Notes: generated by a model not told the origin, from the sequence alone. Numbered from the stretch's first letter, positions 23,901 through 30,367 are shown. The stretch is 64,000 nucleotides of DNA from Nocardia paucivorans NBRC 100373 (GCF_000308675.1 NZ_BAGE01000052.1:160549-224548); one strand, 5' to 3'. Translations and numbers: made by a program.

Positions 23901-26900
23901 CCGCCACGTGGTCGCGGTATCGCGCGGCGAGCGCCCGCAGCGCGGCGGTGTCCTTCGCGGACAATGCCAGCAGCGGTGTGCCCATCGGCGCCGGCGGAAC
24001 CGGATGTGGCCGCACCGGCGGCTCCTCCACCACGATATGCGCATTGGTGCCGCTGATCCCGAATGCGCTCACCCCCGCGCGACGCACCCGGGACGACCGC
24101 GGCCAGGCCCGATGCTCGGCCACCACCCGCACCCCGGCCGTGTCCCAGTCCACATGTGGGTTGCCCGATCGGAAATGCAGTGTCGCCGGAATCCGTTCGT
24201 GCCGCATCGCTTCGACGACCTTGATGAGATTGGCGAGACCGGCGGCGGCCTGGGTGTGTCCGATATTCGATTTCACCGCCCCGATCCACAGCGGACGGTC
24301 GGCGGGCCGGCCGGCGGCCAGCACCTCCGCCAGCGCGTCGACTTCGATGGGATCGCCCAGCGCGGTGCCGGTGCCGTGCGCCTCCACATAGTCGATATCG
24401 GTCGCCGCCACTCCGGCGTCGGCGAGCGCGGCCCGAATCACCCGCTGTTGGGCGAGGCCGTTCGGCGCGCTGAGCCCTTGGCTGCGGCCATCGGAGTTCA
24501 CCGCCGAACCACGCACCACCGCCAACACCCGGTCCCCGTCGCGTTGTGCGTCGGACAGCCGTTTCAACACCAGGGTCGCGGCGCCGTCGCTCCACACCAC
24601 CCCGTCTGCGGCGGCGTCGAAACTCTTGCACCGTCCATCGGCCGCCAGCCCGCGGGCGCGGGCGAAGTAGATGTTCAACGACGGTGTCAGCAGCACCGTC
24701 GCCCCACCCGCCAACGCCAGGTCGCATTCCCCCCGGCGCAGGCTCTGCACCGCGAGATGGACGGTGACCAGTGAGGAGGAGCACGCGGTATCGACCGTCA
24801 GGCTCGGGCCGGTGGCACCGAGGAAATACGACAACCGTCCCGAGGCCACAGCGGCCAGGTTTCCGGTGCCGAACCAGGCGTCCGGCGCCATATTCGCCCG
24901 GGCCATCCGCTCGGCGTAATCGTTGGACATGAGACCGGTGAAGACCCCGGTTCGACTACCGGCTATCCGGTCCGCCGGATAGCCCGCGTGTTCCAAGGCC
25001 TCCCAGGTGACCTCGAGCAGCAACCGCTGCTGCGGGTCGAGCATCCGGGCCTCGCCCGGGGAGATATCGAAGAAACCGGCGTCGAATTCCGCCACCCCGT
25101 CGACGAATCCGCCCCAACGGCTGTAGGTCTTGCCCTCGGTATCGGGATCCGGATCGAAATAGGCATCGACATCCCAGCGGTCGGCGGGCACCTCGGTGAT
25201 CGCGTCGGTTCCGTCCAGCAACAGCCGCCACAGATCGTCGGGTCCCCGCACACCACCCGGATAGCGGCAGCCCATGCCGATAACGGCAATGGCCTCGGCG
25301 AGGTCCTCCGCGGCCGTGGAAGTATCGGAGCGGTCCCGGTGCGCACGCCCGCTCTCCTCGGCCGGCGGTTCGTCCGAAGAGGGCGGTTCGACGGGCACGG
25401 CCGCGAGGCTTGCGGCGGTCCCGGATCCGGTGATCGGGTCGATATTCGTCCGATATCCGGCAGCGCCGGCCGTAATGGCCGCGGTCGCCGACCCGGTCCC
25501 CTCCTGCTCGCACAGCCTGGCGATTTCCTCGGCGAGGGCGGATACGGTCGGGAAGTTGAACAACAGTGTCGCAGGAAGTCGGATACCCACCTCAGCCGCA
25601 AGGGAATTGCGCAGGTCGACCGCCATCATGGAGTCCAGCCCGAAATCTCGCAGCGGGGCATCCTCGGGTATCGCGTCGGTACGACCCAACGCGGCGGCGG
25701 CATGCGCCCCCACCAGGTCGAGCAATGCCCGCCGCTCGAGGCCGCTCGCCGCGGGGGCGGCGCTTCGCGGGGTGGTGGCATCGACCTCGGCGGTGTCGTC
25801 CAGGGGCGCCATCATCGCGGGCGGTTCTGCGACCACTTCGGCGGTGGCCGGTTCGGGATCCACCGCCCCCGAGACGGCGACCGCCGGTTCTCCGGGATCG
25901 GCGTACCGGACTTCGTCCAATTCGGCTATCACCGATCCGTTCTCATCGAGCAGGAGAATCCGGGCCGTCGCACCGGTACGAACCGCCTCGGCCCGAGCGA
26001 CGGCCGGCGCGTCCTCCCGATACACCCGAACCCGACCCAGGCCCGTCGGTAGCCGCATACCCACCGGACCCAGGTTCGATACCAGACCGGTCTGCACCGC
26101 CGCGTCCAGGAGGCAGACCATCGCCGCTTCCGGGTTGTCGGCGAGCGTGGCGGGCCGCGCCAGGTTCGCCGTCACACGTCCCTCGTACCTGGACAGGTGG
26201 GTGATCCAACGGAAAGCGGAACCGAGTTCCAGACCACCGGCCGCACAACGTCGATAGAAGGCGTCCGCCTCCGCCCGCCCCGACTCGGGGAGTCGTTTCG
26301 ACCCGGTAGATCTCTCCGACTCGGCAGATCCCCCCAGCTCGGCGGTCCGCGCCGGGACGGCCGACATATGGGCACTGCCGGATCCGAACTCGATATCGAC
26401 ACGTCCGTCCCCGTCCGGCACCACCGTGGGATGGGCCGCTTCCCCGGGTGTCACCGGTCGTACGATCACGCCATCGGTCAGCTCCCGGCCGGTCACACCG
26501 CCCGCGGCCCGCAGCGCCGACCAGACCAGATACGCCGCCGGAGCCACCACGCGACCGCGGAAACGATGCCCGCTCAAATACGTTCGGGCCGAATCGATCC
26601 CATTCTCGGGTTCGATGGTCGGCGCGTACCGGTGCCGTTGGAAGGGGTAGGTGGGCAGCCCGGTGCGCCGCCGCGCCGAAGCAGGCATCACCTCGGTCCA
26701 CGTGATCTCGGCGCCCGCGCGATACAACTCGGCGAGCGCGGAGAGTATCGGTGTGTCGTCGGTCGCGGCCCGATGCATACTCGACAACCATCGGATCTCG
26801 GCGTGATCGTCGAGCCACTTGCCCAACCCCAACAGCACCGGATGTGGTCCGATCTCGAGGCAGGTATCGATATCGAGTTCCGACAGCGCCCGCAACCCGT

Positions 26901-29265
26901 CACCGAAACGCACCGTGGCACGCGCGTGTTCTCGCCAATACCCGGCGTCGAGCGCCCGACCGTGGAGCGGTCGGCCGGTCACGTTCGACACCAACGGCAC
27001 GATCGGCTCCCGCCCGGATGTGATCAGCCGGGCCGCCCGCTCGGTGAACTCGTCGAGTATCGGATCCAGCAGCGGCGAGTGGAACGCGATATCACCGGGT
27101 AACGGCACCGTGCGAATACCGCGTTCGGCCGCGTGGTCACGAACTCGCCGGACGGCCGCCACGGTCCCGGAGACCACGAACTGGTGCGGTCCGTTGATCG
27201 CCGCCACCACCGCAGGCTCGCCCGGATCAGCCAGTACCTCGGCGAATTCGTCCGGGCCGGCGAACACCGCCGCCATGACACCCGGCACCGTCGTCCCCAT
27301 GAGCCGGCCGCGTTCGGCCGCCAACCGCAGCCCCTCCTCCGGGTCGAGCGCGCCGGCCGCCGTCGCAGCCACCAGTTCGCCGAGGCTGTGGCCGAGTACC
27401 GCGGCCGGCCGGATCCCCCACGACTCCCAGAGGCGGAAGCAGGCCCATTCGACGGTGAACAGCGCGGGCTGGGCGTATTCGGTCCGAGCCATCATGCGCT
27501 CATCGGAGTCGAACAGCAGCGCCTGCACCCGCAGACCACCGGTGAGCTCGCCCAGTATCCGATCACAGCGGTCCACTTCGGCCCGGAACACCGGATAACG
27601 CCGGTAGAGGGCACGGCCCATTCCCATGTATTGGGCGCCTTGACCGGTGAACAGCATGGCCACCCGCGGGGCCATCCGCGCTCGCTTCGCCGAATCCGCG
27701 TCCGCCATGGTGAGCAGATCCGCCGCTTCCCGCACGGTTCGCGCGACCACCGCGCGTCGAACGGGAGCGTGTCCGCGACCGGTCGCGGTGGTGGCGGCGA
27801 TATCGGCGAGTGGGAGGTCGGTACCGGCCAGGAATTCGGTGTAGCGGTCGGTGAGCGCTGCCAGTGCCGCGTCGGTCCGCGCCGACAATGCCAATACATA
27901 CGACCGTCCCGGCTCGGGTACCGGCGCCGGCGATGGGGGCGCTTCTTCCAGCACCACATGCGCATTGGTGCCGGCGAATCCGAACGAGCTCACCCCGGCC
28001 CGCCTCGGTATCGGCCCGGCGGGCCAGTCGATATCGCGGTCCGCTACGCGCAGCGCGGTGCCGGTGAGGTCGATCCTGGGGTTGAGGATGTCGAATTCGG
28101 GCTGGCGCGGAATGACACCGTGTTGCAGCAGCAATACGGTTTTGATCAGGCCCGCCATCCCGGCGGCCGCCTCCAGATGACCGAGTTGCGCCTTCACCGA
28201 TCCGAGCAGGCAGGCCGAGCCGTCCGCGCGGGCGCCGAAAACCGTGGCCAGTGCCTCGATCTCGATGGGATCGCCCAGCGGGGTGCCGGTCCCGTGTGTC
28301 TCGATATAGCCGATATCGGTGGCGTCGAGTCCGGCGTCGGCCAATGCGGCCCGGAGCAATTCGTTCTGTGCCACGGGATTCGGTGCGGTGAGACCCATCG
28401 ACCGACCGTCGTGGTTGACGGCGGAGCCACGGATCACCGCCCGGATATCGTCACCGTCGGCCCGGGCCCGGGACAGTCGTTTGAGAACGATGACACCCGC
28501 TCCCTCACCGCGCACATATCCGTCGGCGGCGGCGTCGAACGGTCGGCACCGCCCGGTGGGCGACAACGCCCCCATGCGGGCCAGTGCCGCGGAGGTCACC
28601 TCCGATTGGATGAGGTTCACCCCACCGGCCAGTGCCAGATCGCATTCGTCCGAACGTAATCCGCGAATCGCCTGGTGCACCGCCACCAGCGCCGAGGAAC
28701 AGGCGGTGTCCAGGGCGATCGCCGGTCCACTCAGGCCGAGCAGGTACGAGACCCGTCCGGCGACAATGCTCGACATGGTGCCGGTGAGGGTGTGGGTGTC
28801 GACCGAACGGGTTCCTTCCGGGGTGAGCGTCCGCTGATACTCCGGCCATCCCACACCGAGATACACTCCTGCCCTCGTTCTCTCGCTGTGTCCGGGAGCG
28901 AGAGCCGCATCCTCCATCGCTTCCCAGGCGACCTCGAGCACGAGTCGCTGTTGCGGGTCCATCGCCACCGCCTCCCGCGGGGCGATACCGAAGAAGTCGG
29001 CGTCCATGAGCTCGAGGGGTCGCTCGAGCAGACCTGCGCGCCGGACCGCGTGTCGACGCGACGCGGGGGCGTCCACGATCGCGGAACGGCCCTCGGCCAA
29101 CAGTTTCCAGTACTGTGGCGGACTATCGATACCGCCCGGAAAGCGACAGCCCATGCCGATTACCGCAATGGGCTCATGATCCTTCCCCTGCCGTTGTTCG
29201 AGTTCCTCGATCCGGCGCAACGCCTTGGTCAGGACGACACGTAGCTCATAGTCCCCATCAGCCAT
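8989..29265 (-). CDS. mixed cis/trans-AT type I PKS, modules 1-4 plus KS of module 5
   Basis: A 6758-residue megasynthase. Domains (approximate residues): N-terminal docking helix 1-28; KS1 (Cys189), AT1 (GHSLGE Ser627; AFHS, so malonyl type), DH1 (His900, Asp1054), ACP1 (Ser1212); KS2 (Cys1495), DH2 (His1920, Asp2074), ER about 2390-2690 with a degenerate NADPH motif, KR2 (LDD, B type), ACP2 (Ser3037); KS3 (Cys3363), AT3 (GHSVGE Ser3804; HAFHS, malonyl type), DH3 (His4113, Asp4272), KR3 (Tyr4740), ACP3 (Ser4886); KS4 (Cys5196), KR4 without LDD (Tyr6011), ACP4 (Ser6156); terminal KS5 (Cys6442). Modules 2, 4 and 5 lack AT. The ATG at 29265 is chosen because MADGDYELRVVLTKAL is a normal PKS docking start; a GTG 20 codons upstream lacks any ribosome site. 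Architecture matches my memory of the NOCAP synthase. Oddities: DH but no KR in module 1, and a 5 x 13-residue repeat before KS3. Confidence 0.95.
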   Translation of the reverse strand: MADGDYELRVVLTKALRRIEELEQRQGKDHEPIAVIGMGCRFPGGIDSPPQYWKLLAEGRSAIVDAPASRRHAVRRAGLLERPLELMDADFFGIAPREAVAMDPQQRLVLEVAWEAMEDAALAPGHSERTRAGVYLGVGWPEYQRTLTPEGTRSVDTHTLTGTMSSIVAGRVSYLLGLSGPAIALDTACSSALVAVHQAIRGLRSDECDLALAGGVNLIQSEVTSAALARMGALSPTGRCRPFDAAADGYVRGEGAGVIVLKRLSRARADGDDIRAVIRGSAVNHDGRSMGLTAPNPVAQNELLRAALADAGLDATDIGYIETHGTGTPLGDPIEIEALATVFGARADGSACLLGSVKAQLGHLEAAAGMAGLIKTVLLLQHGVIPRQPEFDILNPRIDLTGTALRVADRDIDWPAGPIPRRAGVSSFGFAGTNAHVVLEEAPPSPAPVPEPGRSYVLALSARTDAALAALTDRYTEFLAGTDLPLADIAATTATGRGHAPVRRAVVARTVREAADLLTMADADSAKRARMAPRVAMLFTGQGAQYMGMGRALYRRYPVFRAEVDRCDRILGELTGGLRVQALLFDSDERMMARTEYAQPALFTVEWACFRLWESWGIRPAAVLGHSLGELVAATAAGALDPEEGLRLAAERGRLMGTTVPGVMAAVFAGPDEFAEVLADPGEPAVVAAINGPHQFVVSGTVAAVRRVRDHAAERGIRTVPLPGDIAFHSPLLDPILDEFTERAARLITSGREPIVPLVSNVTGRPLHGRALDAGYWREHARATVRFGDGLRALSELDIDTCLEIGPHPVLLGLGKWLDDHAEIRWLSSMHRAATDDTPILSALAELYRAGAEITWTEVMPASARRRTGLPTYPFQRHRYAPTIEPENGIDSARTYLSGHRFRGRVVAPAAYLVWSALRAAGGVTGRELTDGVIVRPVTPGEAAHPTVVPDGDGRVDIEFGSGSAHMSAVPARTAELGGSAESERSTGSKRLPESGRAEADAFYRRCAAGGLELGSAFRWITHLSRYEGRVTANLARPATLADNPEAAMVCLLDAAVQTGLVSNLGPVGMRLPTGLGRVRVYREDAPAVARAEAVRTGATARILLLDENGSVIAELDEVRYADPGEPAVAVSGAVDPEPATAEVVAEPPAMMAPLDDTAEVDATTPRSAAPAASGLERRALLDLVGAHAAAALGRTDAIPEDAPLRDFGLDSMMAVDLRNSLAAEVGIRLPATLLFNFPTVSALAEEIARLCEQEGTGSATAAITAGAAGYRTNIDPITGSGTAASLAAVPVEPPSSDEPPAEESGRAHRDRSDTSTAAEDLAEAIAVIGMGCRYPGGVRGPDDLWRLLLDGTDAITEVPADRWDVDAYFDPDPDTEGKTYSRWGGFVDGVAEFDAGFFDISPGEARMLDPQQRLLLEVTWEALEHAGYPADRIAGSRTGVFTGLMSNDYAERMARANMAPDAWFGTGNLAAVASGRLSYFLGATGPSLTVDTACSSSLVTVHLAVQSLRRGECDLALAGGATVLLTPSLNIYFARARGLAADGRCKSFDAAADGVVWSDGAATLVLKRLSDAQRDGDRVLAVVRGSAVNSDGRSQGLSAPNGLAQQRVIRAALADAGVAATDIDYVEAHGTGTALGDPIEVDALAEVLAAGRPADRPLWIGAVKSNIGHTQAAAGLANLIKVVEAMRHERIPATLHFRSGNPHVDWDTAGVRVVAEHRAWPRSSRVRRAGVSAFGISGTNAHIVVEEPPVRPHPVPPAPMGTPLLALSAKDTAALRALAARYRDHVAAAPERNPHDICAAANMGRTHFRHRVAIVFETIAQLRTALEQVASGAVTPGSVVGPFSDSDPETVALAQRYVSGAEIDWRAVHPGADRYVVDLPRYPFQRVRYWLDTETPEHPRITATDTETVDIDPALFDGHRLHGVPTAPAAWIYTVLMRATASKVTTHLIDFTLTRPLTVRGPGRARLRTVPDEDDRTVRVELLESRAGADALVAHARLRTDGHPSRGDLPNIPDGSRDNLWQAYYERLAALGLELGPDYRCAVDLLRLGAGETLTTLRIPPTTRIDPAVAVLDACLHTLVLTADPAVSDLYLPASVDTVRGTAPTGRAGESLYCRTRLTEYGGRTITGDITLCDPSGTVLWAAESVCLVTATADPAKVRYPEGDGVEPSAVIPDRGIDRLPHHIAWRSAPEHDIAEPTGHWLVFADGPLGTAIAERITAHGAKPTVVRPNDLPMASDPDAVEVTSVLTRTDPPRGVVFAWTAGPVASRIATVLKLISALVEADEAISVLWLVTAGAQYVVETDRPDPDQALLWGVGRTVAGEHPALGTRLLDVEPGRVPDPTVLSRALFGRSGAQLALRAGELVAAWLVSGAPMADSGHASVVRPHPSGELDRVRIETVPRRAPGPDEVEIAVAAAGVNPADVRAARGMSFDTPERLGAECAGRISAIGARVRGLRVGDPVLAAAGGGLATHVIVDHRMVASLPAALSVEAAATVPLTFTAAWYGLFELGGLRSGDRVFVHAPADALGIAVVQLARHAGAEVTGTVALRDWAARAGYEIAEVGDWRARDFSERARAQAGGVGFDVVFSAITPEFTPVADDIRAPGGRVVRWDPDGSPRPHPPHDLEHFVIDPAAAAPESLGKALRAVVALIDRGLLTVPPHAVYRMAESAAALRAVWRRDHPGRVVVRTTEAETTDDARIVADGSYLVTGGFGGLGAVAARRLVAAGARHLVLVGRRGPDEQGARLVESLRAAGARVVVRQVDVSDRAALARLLHEFGALGLPPLRGVVHCAGVLDDGMITQQSWARFRTVLGPKYTAARHLDELTRGMSLDLFVLYSSVAGILGTPGQANYAAANAALDALARRRHAEGLPASSIAWGPFADIGMTAGRPDITARLERRGLPPLREADAVAVLDRLFASPAPAGGWFADPAVGVFDFVPNLWYRDRSGGLFVESTEQNPVVAGDATTASRIPVGPGTAAVVSPAEPERAVPEDGLRNGSGEREWVEFVRRVILRVLNRDTELDPDRPLHDSGVDSLTGMELRTALMAEAGVALPASLVFDHPTVRDIAGLIRRKLAGRPPSAETGPSPDIAPSAGESVASPSSGVRPVPASPGTTVPSPVAADPSGVYGEDDVVADPSGAHSESDVVTDLSRACGEADMGVDSNRAYGDSDVVVDMNRAHGAAGADTDPIVIVGMACRFPGGVRTPEQFWDLLREGRDAITEVPADRWDIDTFYDPDPAALGTMYTRWGGFVDGVMDFDAEFFGIGAAEARAMDPQQRLLLEVAWEALERSGRAPRTLAGSRTGVFVGQCFREYPGTRISALDPVEVGAYSVTGAAPSVTAGRLAYLLGAHGPALTVDTACSSSLVALQSAWDALRAGRCDQALVGGVNLQLAPETTLGFCRIGALSPDGRCRAFAADANGYVRADGCGVLVVTTLSRARRAGDTVLAVVRGIAVNHDGRSNGLTAPNGPAQRRVVAEALAQAGFPADSVGYVEAHGTGTPLGDPIEVAALADVYGANRTHPLLIGSVKTNIGHTEAAAGMAGVIKAVLSLGHGRIPASLHFDTPNPHIEWGRLPVEVVTDLRDWPTTPGPRRAGVSSFGMSGTNAHVLLEQPPTVTASPRSAAPGVLLLSARTETVLTETVERWVATLSARPDEFADLLHTAAVGRDHGEWRRAVVANSAAEAVERLRAGREPAIAGRVERADAAPKVGLLFTGQGAQYPRMARELFDTEPVFRDTLEHCAATLGPIADGIGLLDALYSDRSDELLRRTAFTQPALFAVEWSLWRLWRSWGLRPAAVMGHSVGEYVAACVAGVLDPTDALELVATRGRLMQGLPAGGAMLAVRAAPEQVCELVDRYEPELSIAGFNSPDQVVVAGHIAVVDRFRAELANAGIRSSALDVSHAFHSALMDPILDDLTAAAAGLEPGEPAIPWISDVTGVPVRAGELDAEYWARHARRPVRFAQGVRSMAELGTGIFLEIGPNPILTALARRTVGDSAIFLASLRRGGGDRTTLLDAVARLFVAGVELEWERICPGRRVVAPTSVFRRRTYRPESASSTRPAGRATDPVRADTAADARPVSAEIPVLVEMPGESTHFTLTLDIERDGYLTDHLVGGRPVVPGAWFVSTIASAARRLTENSPVILDDLVIGSGLELRGTHPVHLRFDPCDTGYTVVLTGRTSGKWTSHVRGRVLVGSPATVPSERVGEPLGRCLERLALAELDRRLTTSGLRYGPAFRRIHEIRVGGHETVVTLTDPPTGRGDDSVHPTLLDAAFQAVYAVLPAEDTPGTWLPVAMDRVVLAATRERIAFGWARLSTCSQRVCLAEVRLFDAAGDPVVWVQGLRIVRTTEAPAVAIDTPRRSEGDARIGHYRTVWRAVDAAIPDRADGHWLVISGPDSFGSAIAAELRARGAQVSVAQVGDGFAVEPGERFRVDLGSPAAVRALLTAVTNSPTPLRGIVAVPTATEPTPDLPASAESAVLAALHLVQAAVDGPPVWLLTRDAHRIDPTDPVSPVGTALWGFARNAQSEYRDSCRIIDLSRATTAMRIVDELTARRTHPQLALRDGRRLVPRLAPITEPDPVGPASAIPPEELEGTVVLTGGLGGLGLRVARRLVDRGARDLVLVSRTAPEGRAAAVLDELRVRARIEVRTADVADRAALAAVLEWIARRMPPLRGVVHLAGVRDDGVLTDQNAERLRRVLAPKLRGAWYLHELTARLPLRFFILFSSASGVVGLPGQTGYGAANAFLDGVAETRVAAGLPGTSIAWGPWAGAGMVERLTETDIRRLTARGYGLLPADAATDTLDRALTGAVAGAFTALVLDTAAVGASGSVPDVLRDLVSADPVTAPVADSGDDYAARMEALVRRCLGLAPDAGLDRPLHELGLDSVAAVEIRDELSRSSGHRLPSTLAFEYPTPRAVLDYLLRLGPPADPPGAAPAAPVTSTDESAPASWSATHNGRRIDIESGHPLRLESIGDRPTPEVTMPNRDNGAASLVSDDRARTAVPAPTSASRRPDPVSERGDGDIAIIGMSGRYPGAPDLDAYWRVLIEGRDCITEIPAERWDHARYFHPDRHHPHTAYTKWGGFLDDVDCFDPLFFAISPREAEVMDPQERLFLQTAWAALENAGYSRTEPARIGLRPEDAGVFVGVMWGTYQLFGAEESRLGRGTLPASTFWSIPNRVSHALDFQGPSMAVDTACSSSLSAVHLACQSLRTGECRLAIVGGVNLSLHPYKFVALSQGQFASSDGRCRSFGAGGDGYVPGEGVGALVLRPLAEAEAAGDTIHAVIKGTAVNHGGRVNGFTVPNPSVQAAVIRRALRSGGVDPATVSYIEAHGTGTALGDPIEIAGLAQVFGNVAGEVPVGSVKSNIGHLEAAAGVAAITKVLLQLRHGCIAPSLHGVPANPNIDFARTPFRVPDRPLPWSSGDRPRRATVSSFGAGGSNANLVLEEYLDRRPATHRPGPQVIPISAQNPQRLADYVAALDRHLAEHDPNPADLAYTMQVGRLPAATRVAFVAENIDELRAGLRAWLDGAPEARESTRAAADPRVAEWLAGGTVDWAEIRGVDACRRIPLPTYPFARERYWIPEVESGPRPTAAASDHPDARTATISVGHGAATAAAESSRRVLAPVWRATQATTGQLSSRTLVLHAEHTPEPILDAVAAAIGGRARMVRVPETRTTISRPSAGEPDRDDFTVGADLGRLLITRHPDTDCVVDICDLVPTSGNRVATDLGRIGLYQGLLDARSTALVLLHLSAGRPGVDGPETAPLGGLAAALAEEIREVTTRTVELHEERAVALADPTRLVRILGAEYADAASGAVRVRYRGSTRETLELAAIPPSNGLVVDPSRTYVVTGGTRGLGAEFAAALVTRGARRLAILAREPLPPESEWVELAATDGPYAVKVRRLLALRERGVRILTHFGPLTDTGALTTFFHRVRAELGPIGGVLHCAGAVSAESPAFLRKTGAGVAAVLEPKIPGTEVLADVLADDRPDFFVLFSSVSAVLPGLAVGLSDYAMANAHLDRFAEAQHARGRTWFRSVNWPSFRDTGFGAAETAAYRATGLPTLTAAEGFDLLDAVLGLPDAPVALPYLGAPLRLSPHATTTPPPPRVEPAAETAPTGRVPVRDRAYTDLLAIFSDELKLPPERFDGDRRFEEYGADSVLVASAVRRIEHLVGEPFDPALVLEYPTLDELAALLRDRYPDRFGGDDTTVAPSAHPVPAEPDSNPGNSRPDTEGAAARSLPEADAPAATPSAPPVGARSMTNGSAAVSGSAPITGRRPVEPIAVVGIGCRLPGGDDPAAFWRMLATGGFPVREVDPARWDPTRYYHPAGGPGLTNSKWGGFVDGIDLFDPGFFGISDEAALQMDPLQRLLLETSVLAVADAGYRRDELAGRRIGVYAGSRAANYFDRIPVADRHTIVGIGQNFIAARISDHFDWHAGNLVLDSACSSSLVSVHLACQALRAGELDAALAGGVEVLLDETPFVTLAAAGVLSPHGRCATFDRSADGFVPGEGAALLLLKRLDDALADGDRIYAVLRGSAIGNDGHTMGITTPNMSAQIEVITAALDTAGISPRELSYVEAHGTGTAIGDPIELKALATVLGDRTGGLPCAVGSVKTNIGHLLSAAGIAGAVKTVLAVHHGALPPSLHSPNLNPRFAFAGSPLVVNRELRPWHTEDGRPRVAGVSSFGFGGTNAHLIVEQAPTGHIPTRPALPAPVFHKRRFMLPKSRPDTSASSSVPPSTTTVTAPVPVSPIPAMLRLEPLP
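19702..19896 (-). repeat. five imperfect 39-bp (13-residue) tandem repeats in the ACP2-KS3 linker
   Basis: Within the large PKS, the linker between ACP2 and KS3 consists of five successive 13-residue units, for example ADPSGVYGEDDVV, ADPSGAHSESDVV, TDLSRACGEADMG, VDSNRAYGDSDVV and VDMNRAHGAAGAD. All keep the reading frame. The units are acidic and probably disordered, so they should act as a flexible spacer between two modules. No other linker in the two PKS genes shows such periodicity. Confidence 0.85.
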
Positions 29266-29560
29266 GTGACGTAACTCATTTTCTCGATCGAACCTGATCG
29301 CAAGATACCGCGCACCAGTGGGCACGGGAGGCTTTTTGTCTCAATTCATGGAAATGAACTTTCGGCATCCGGCGCCGAATCCGCGCCATTCCCCGCTCGA
29401 GTCGCGACCGAACACCATTCGACGGAAACTGGCAGCAAATGACCACACTTCCGACCGACCAGAATCATTTACACTATAAAGATTATAATAATTGAAGGTT
29501 GATCACCTTCGTTGCTAGGCTGGACGACATGGTTTTCGAGGCCGATCGAAGGCAATCTGC
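29266..29560. promoter_or_regulatory. divergent PKS/GntR promoter region with FadR-type palindrome
   Basis: This 295-bp gap separates the leftward PKS operon from the rightward GntR gene. It holds the only clearly AT-rich stretch nearby (about 29,466-29,495), including TATAAT at 29,484-29,489, which can read as a -10 element in either direction. Immediately beside it, 29,494-29,510 is a palindrome GAAGGT-TGATC-ACCTTC with perfect 6-bp arms, the size and layout expected for a GntR/FadR dimer site. I infer that the adjacent GntR protein binds here and controls itself, the PKS, or both. Confidence 0.6.
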
Positions 29561-30367
29561 GTGACAGCCCCCAAGCGGGGACGCGTCGCGCAACACCGCG
29601 TCGCGCAAACCGTCGCCGCGGAGCTGCGCACCCGCATTCTCACCGGCCCCGACGACTACCGCCTCCCCACCCAGGACCAGCTGGTTCAGGAATTCGGCGT
29701 CAGCTATCCCTCCATCCGGGAAGCCATTCGAATTCTGGAGACCGAGGGACTGGTCACCGTGCGCCGCGGCAATGTCGGCGGCGCCGAGGTACACCGACCC
29801 GACGAGACATCGGCGGCGTACCACCTCGGGCTCGCCCTCCAGGGCGGCCGGGTCACGCTGCGAGATCTGGCGACCGGGCTGCAGATGCTCGAACCCATGT
29901 GCGCCGCCGAATGTGCGCGGCGGGAGGACCGCGCCGAGGTCGTCGTCCCGGCGCTCACCGCCAATGTCGAGAAATCGGCGGAACTGGTCGAAGACGGTGC
30001 GGCCTTCACCCAAATCGCCCGGGAGTTCCACGATCTCGTGGTGTCCTTCACCCCGAACGCGACCGTCCGCTATGTGGTCGGCAGCCTCGTGGCGCTCTGG
30101 TCCGCCCAGGAGGAGGCGTGGGCCGAGGCACTCACCGGCCGCAGCGAATATCCTTCACCGGATCAGGCCAGGGAGGCCGTGCGCACCCATCGGCGGATCG
30201 TGAAGGACATCGCGGCGGGCCGGGCCAACGCAGCAGAGCGAATGGCGTGCACCCATCTCTCCGCCACCCGGTCGCTTCTGCTGAGCCGCTTCGACGACGG
30301 CATCGTGAACGCGTCGTCGACCATTGCCCGTCAGGCCATCGAATCCGGCCGGATCACCCGCTCCTGA
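29561..30367 (+). CDS. GntR-family (FadR subfamily) transcriptional regulator
   Basis: 268 residues. The N-terminal winged helix-turn-helix (about 12-80) shows the GntR signature, with RLPTQDQLVQEFGVSYPSIR as recognition region and LETEGLVTVRRGNVGG as wing. The remaining helices fit an FCD ligand-binding domain of the FadR type (HDLVV, THRRIVKDIAAG near the C-terminus). The GTG start is preceded by GAAGG eight bases upstream. It is divergent from the giant PKS operon and the palindrome in between is a plausible operator, so it is the best candidate for the local regulator of the polyketide genes; whether it represses or activates cannot be read from sequence. FCD ligands are usually small carboxylates or acyl compounds; this one is unknown. 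Confidence 0.9.
   Translation: MTAPKRGRVAQHRVAQTVAAELRTRILTGPDDYRLPTQDQLVQEFGVSYPSIREAIRILETEGLVTVRRGNVGGAEVHRPDETSAAYHLGLALQGGRVTLRDLATGLQMLEPMCAAECARREDRAEVVVPALTANVEKSAELVEDGAAFTQIAREFHDLVVSFTPNATVRYVVGSLVALWSAQEEAWAEALTGRSEYPSPDQAREAVRTHRRIVKDIAAGRANAAERMACTHLSATRSLLLSRFDDGIVNASSTIARQAIESGRITRS

Noticed and set aside
1..29265. Kirromycin- or enacyloxin-type mixed cis/trans-AT cluster
   Set aside because: The split module 5, KS-MT-ACP/KS-ACP tail and lack of NRPS modules fit the resorcyl-polyene synthase better.
29266..29325. GTG at 29325 as start of the large PKS
   Set aside because: No ribosome site; the 20 extra residues are not docking-like, while the ATG at 29265 begins a typical docking helix.
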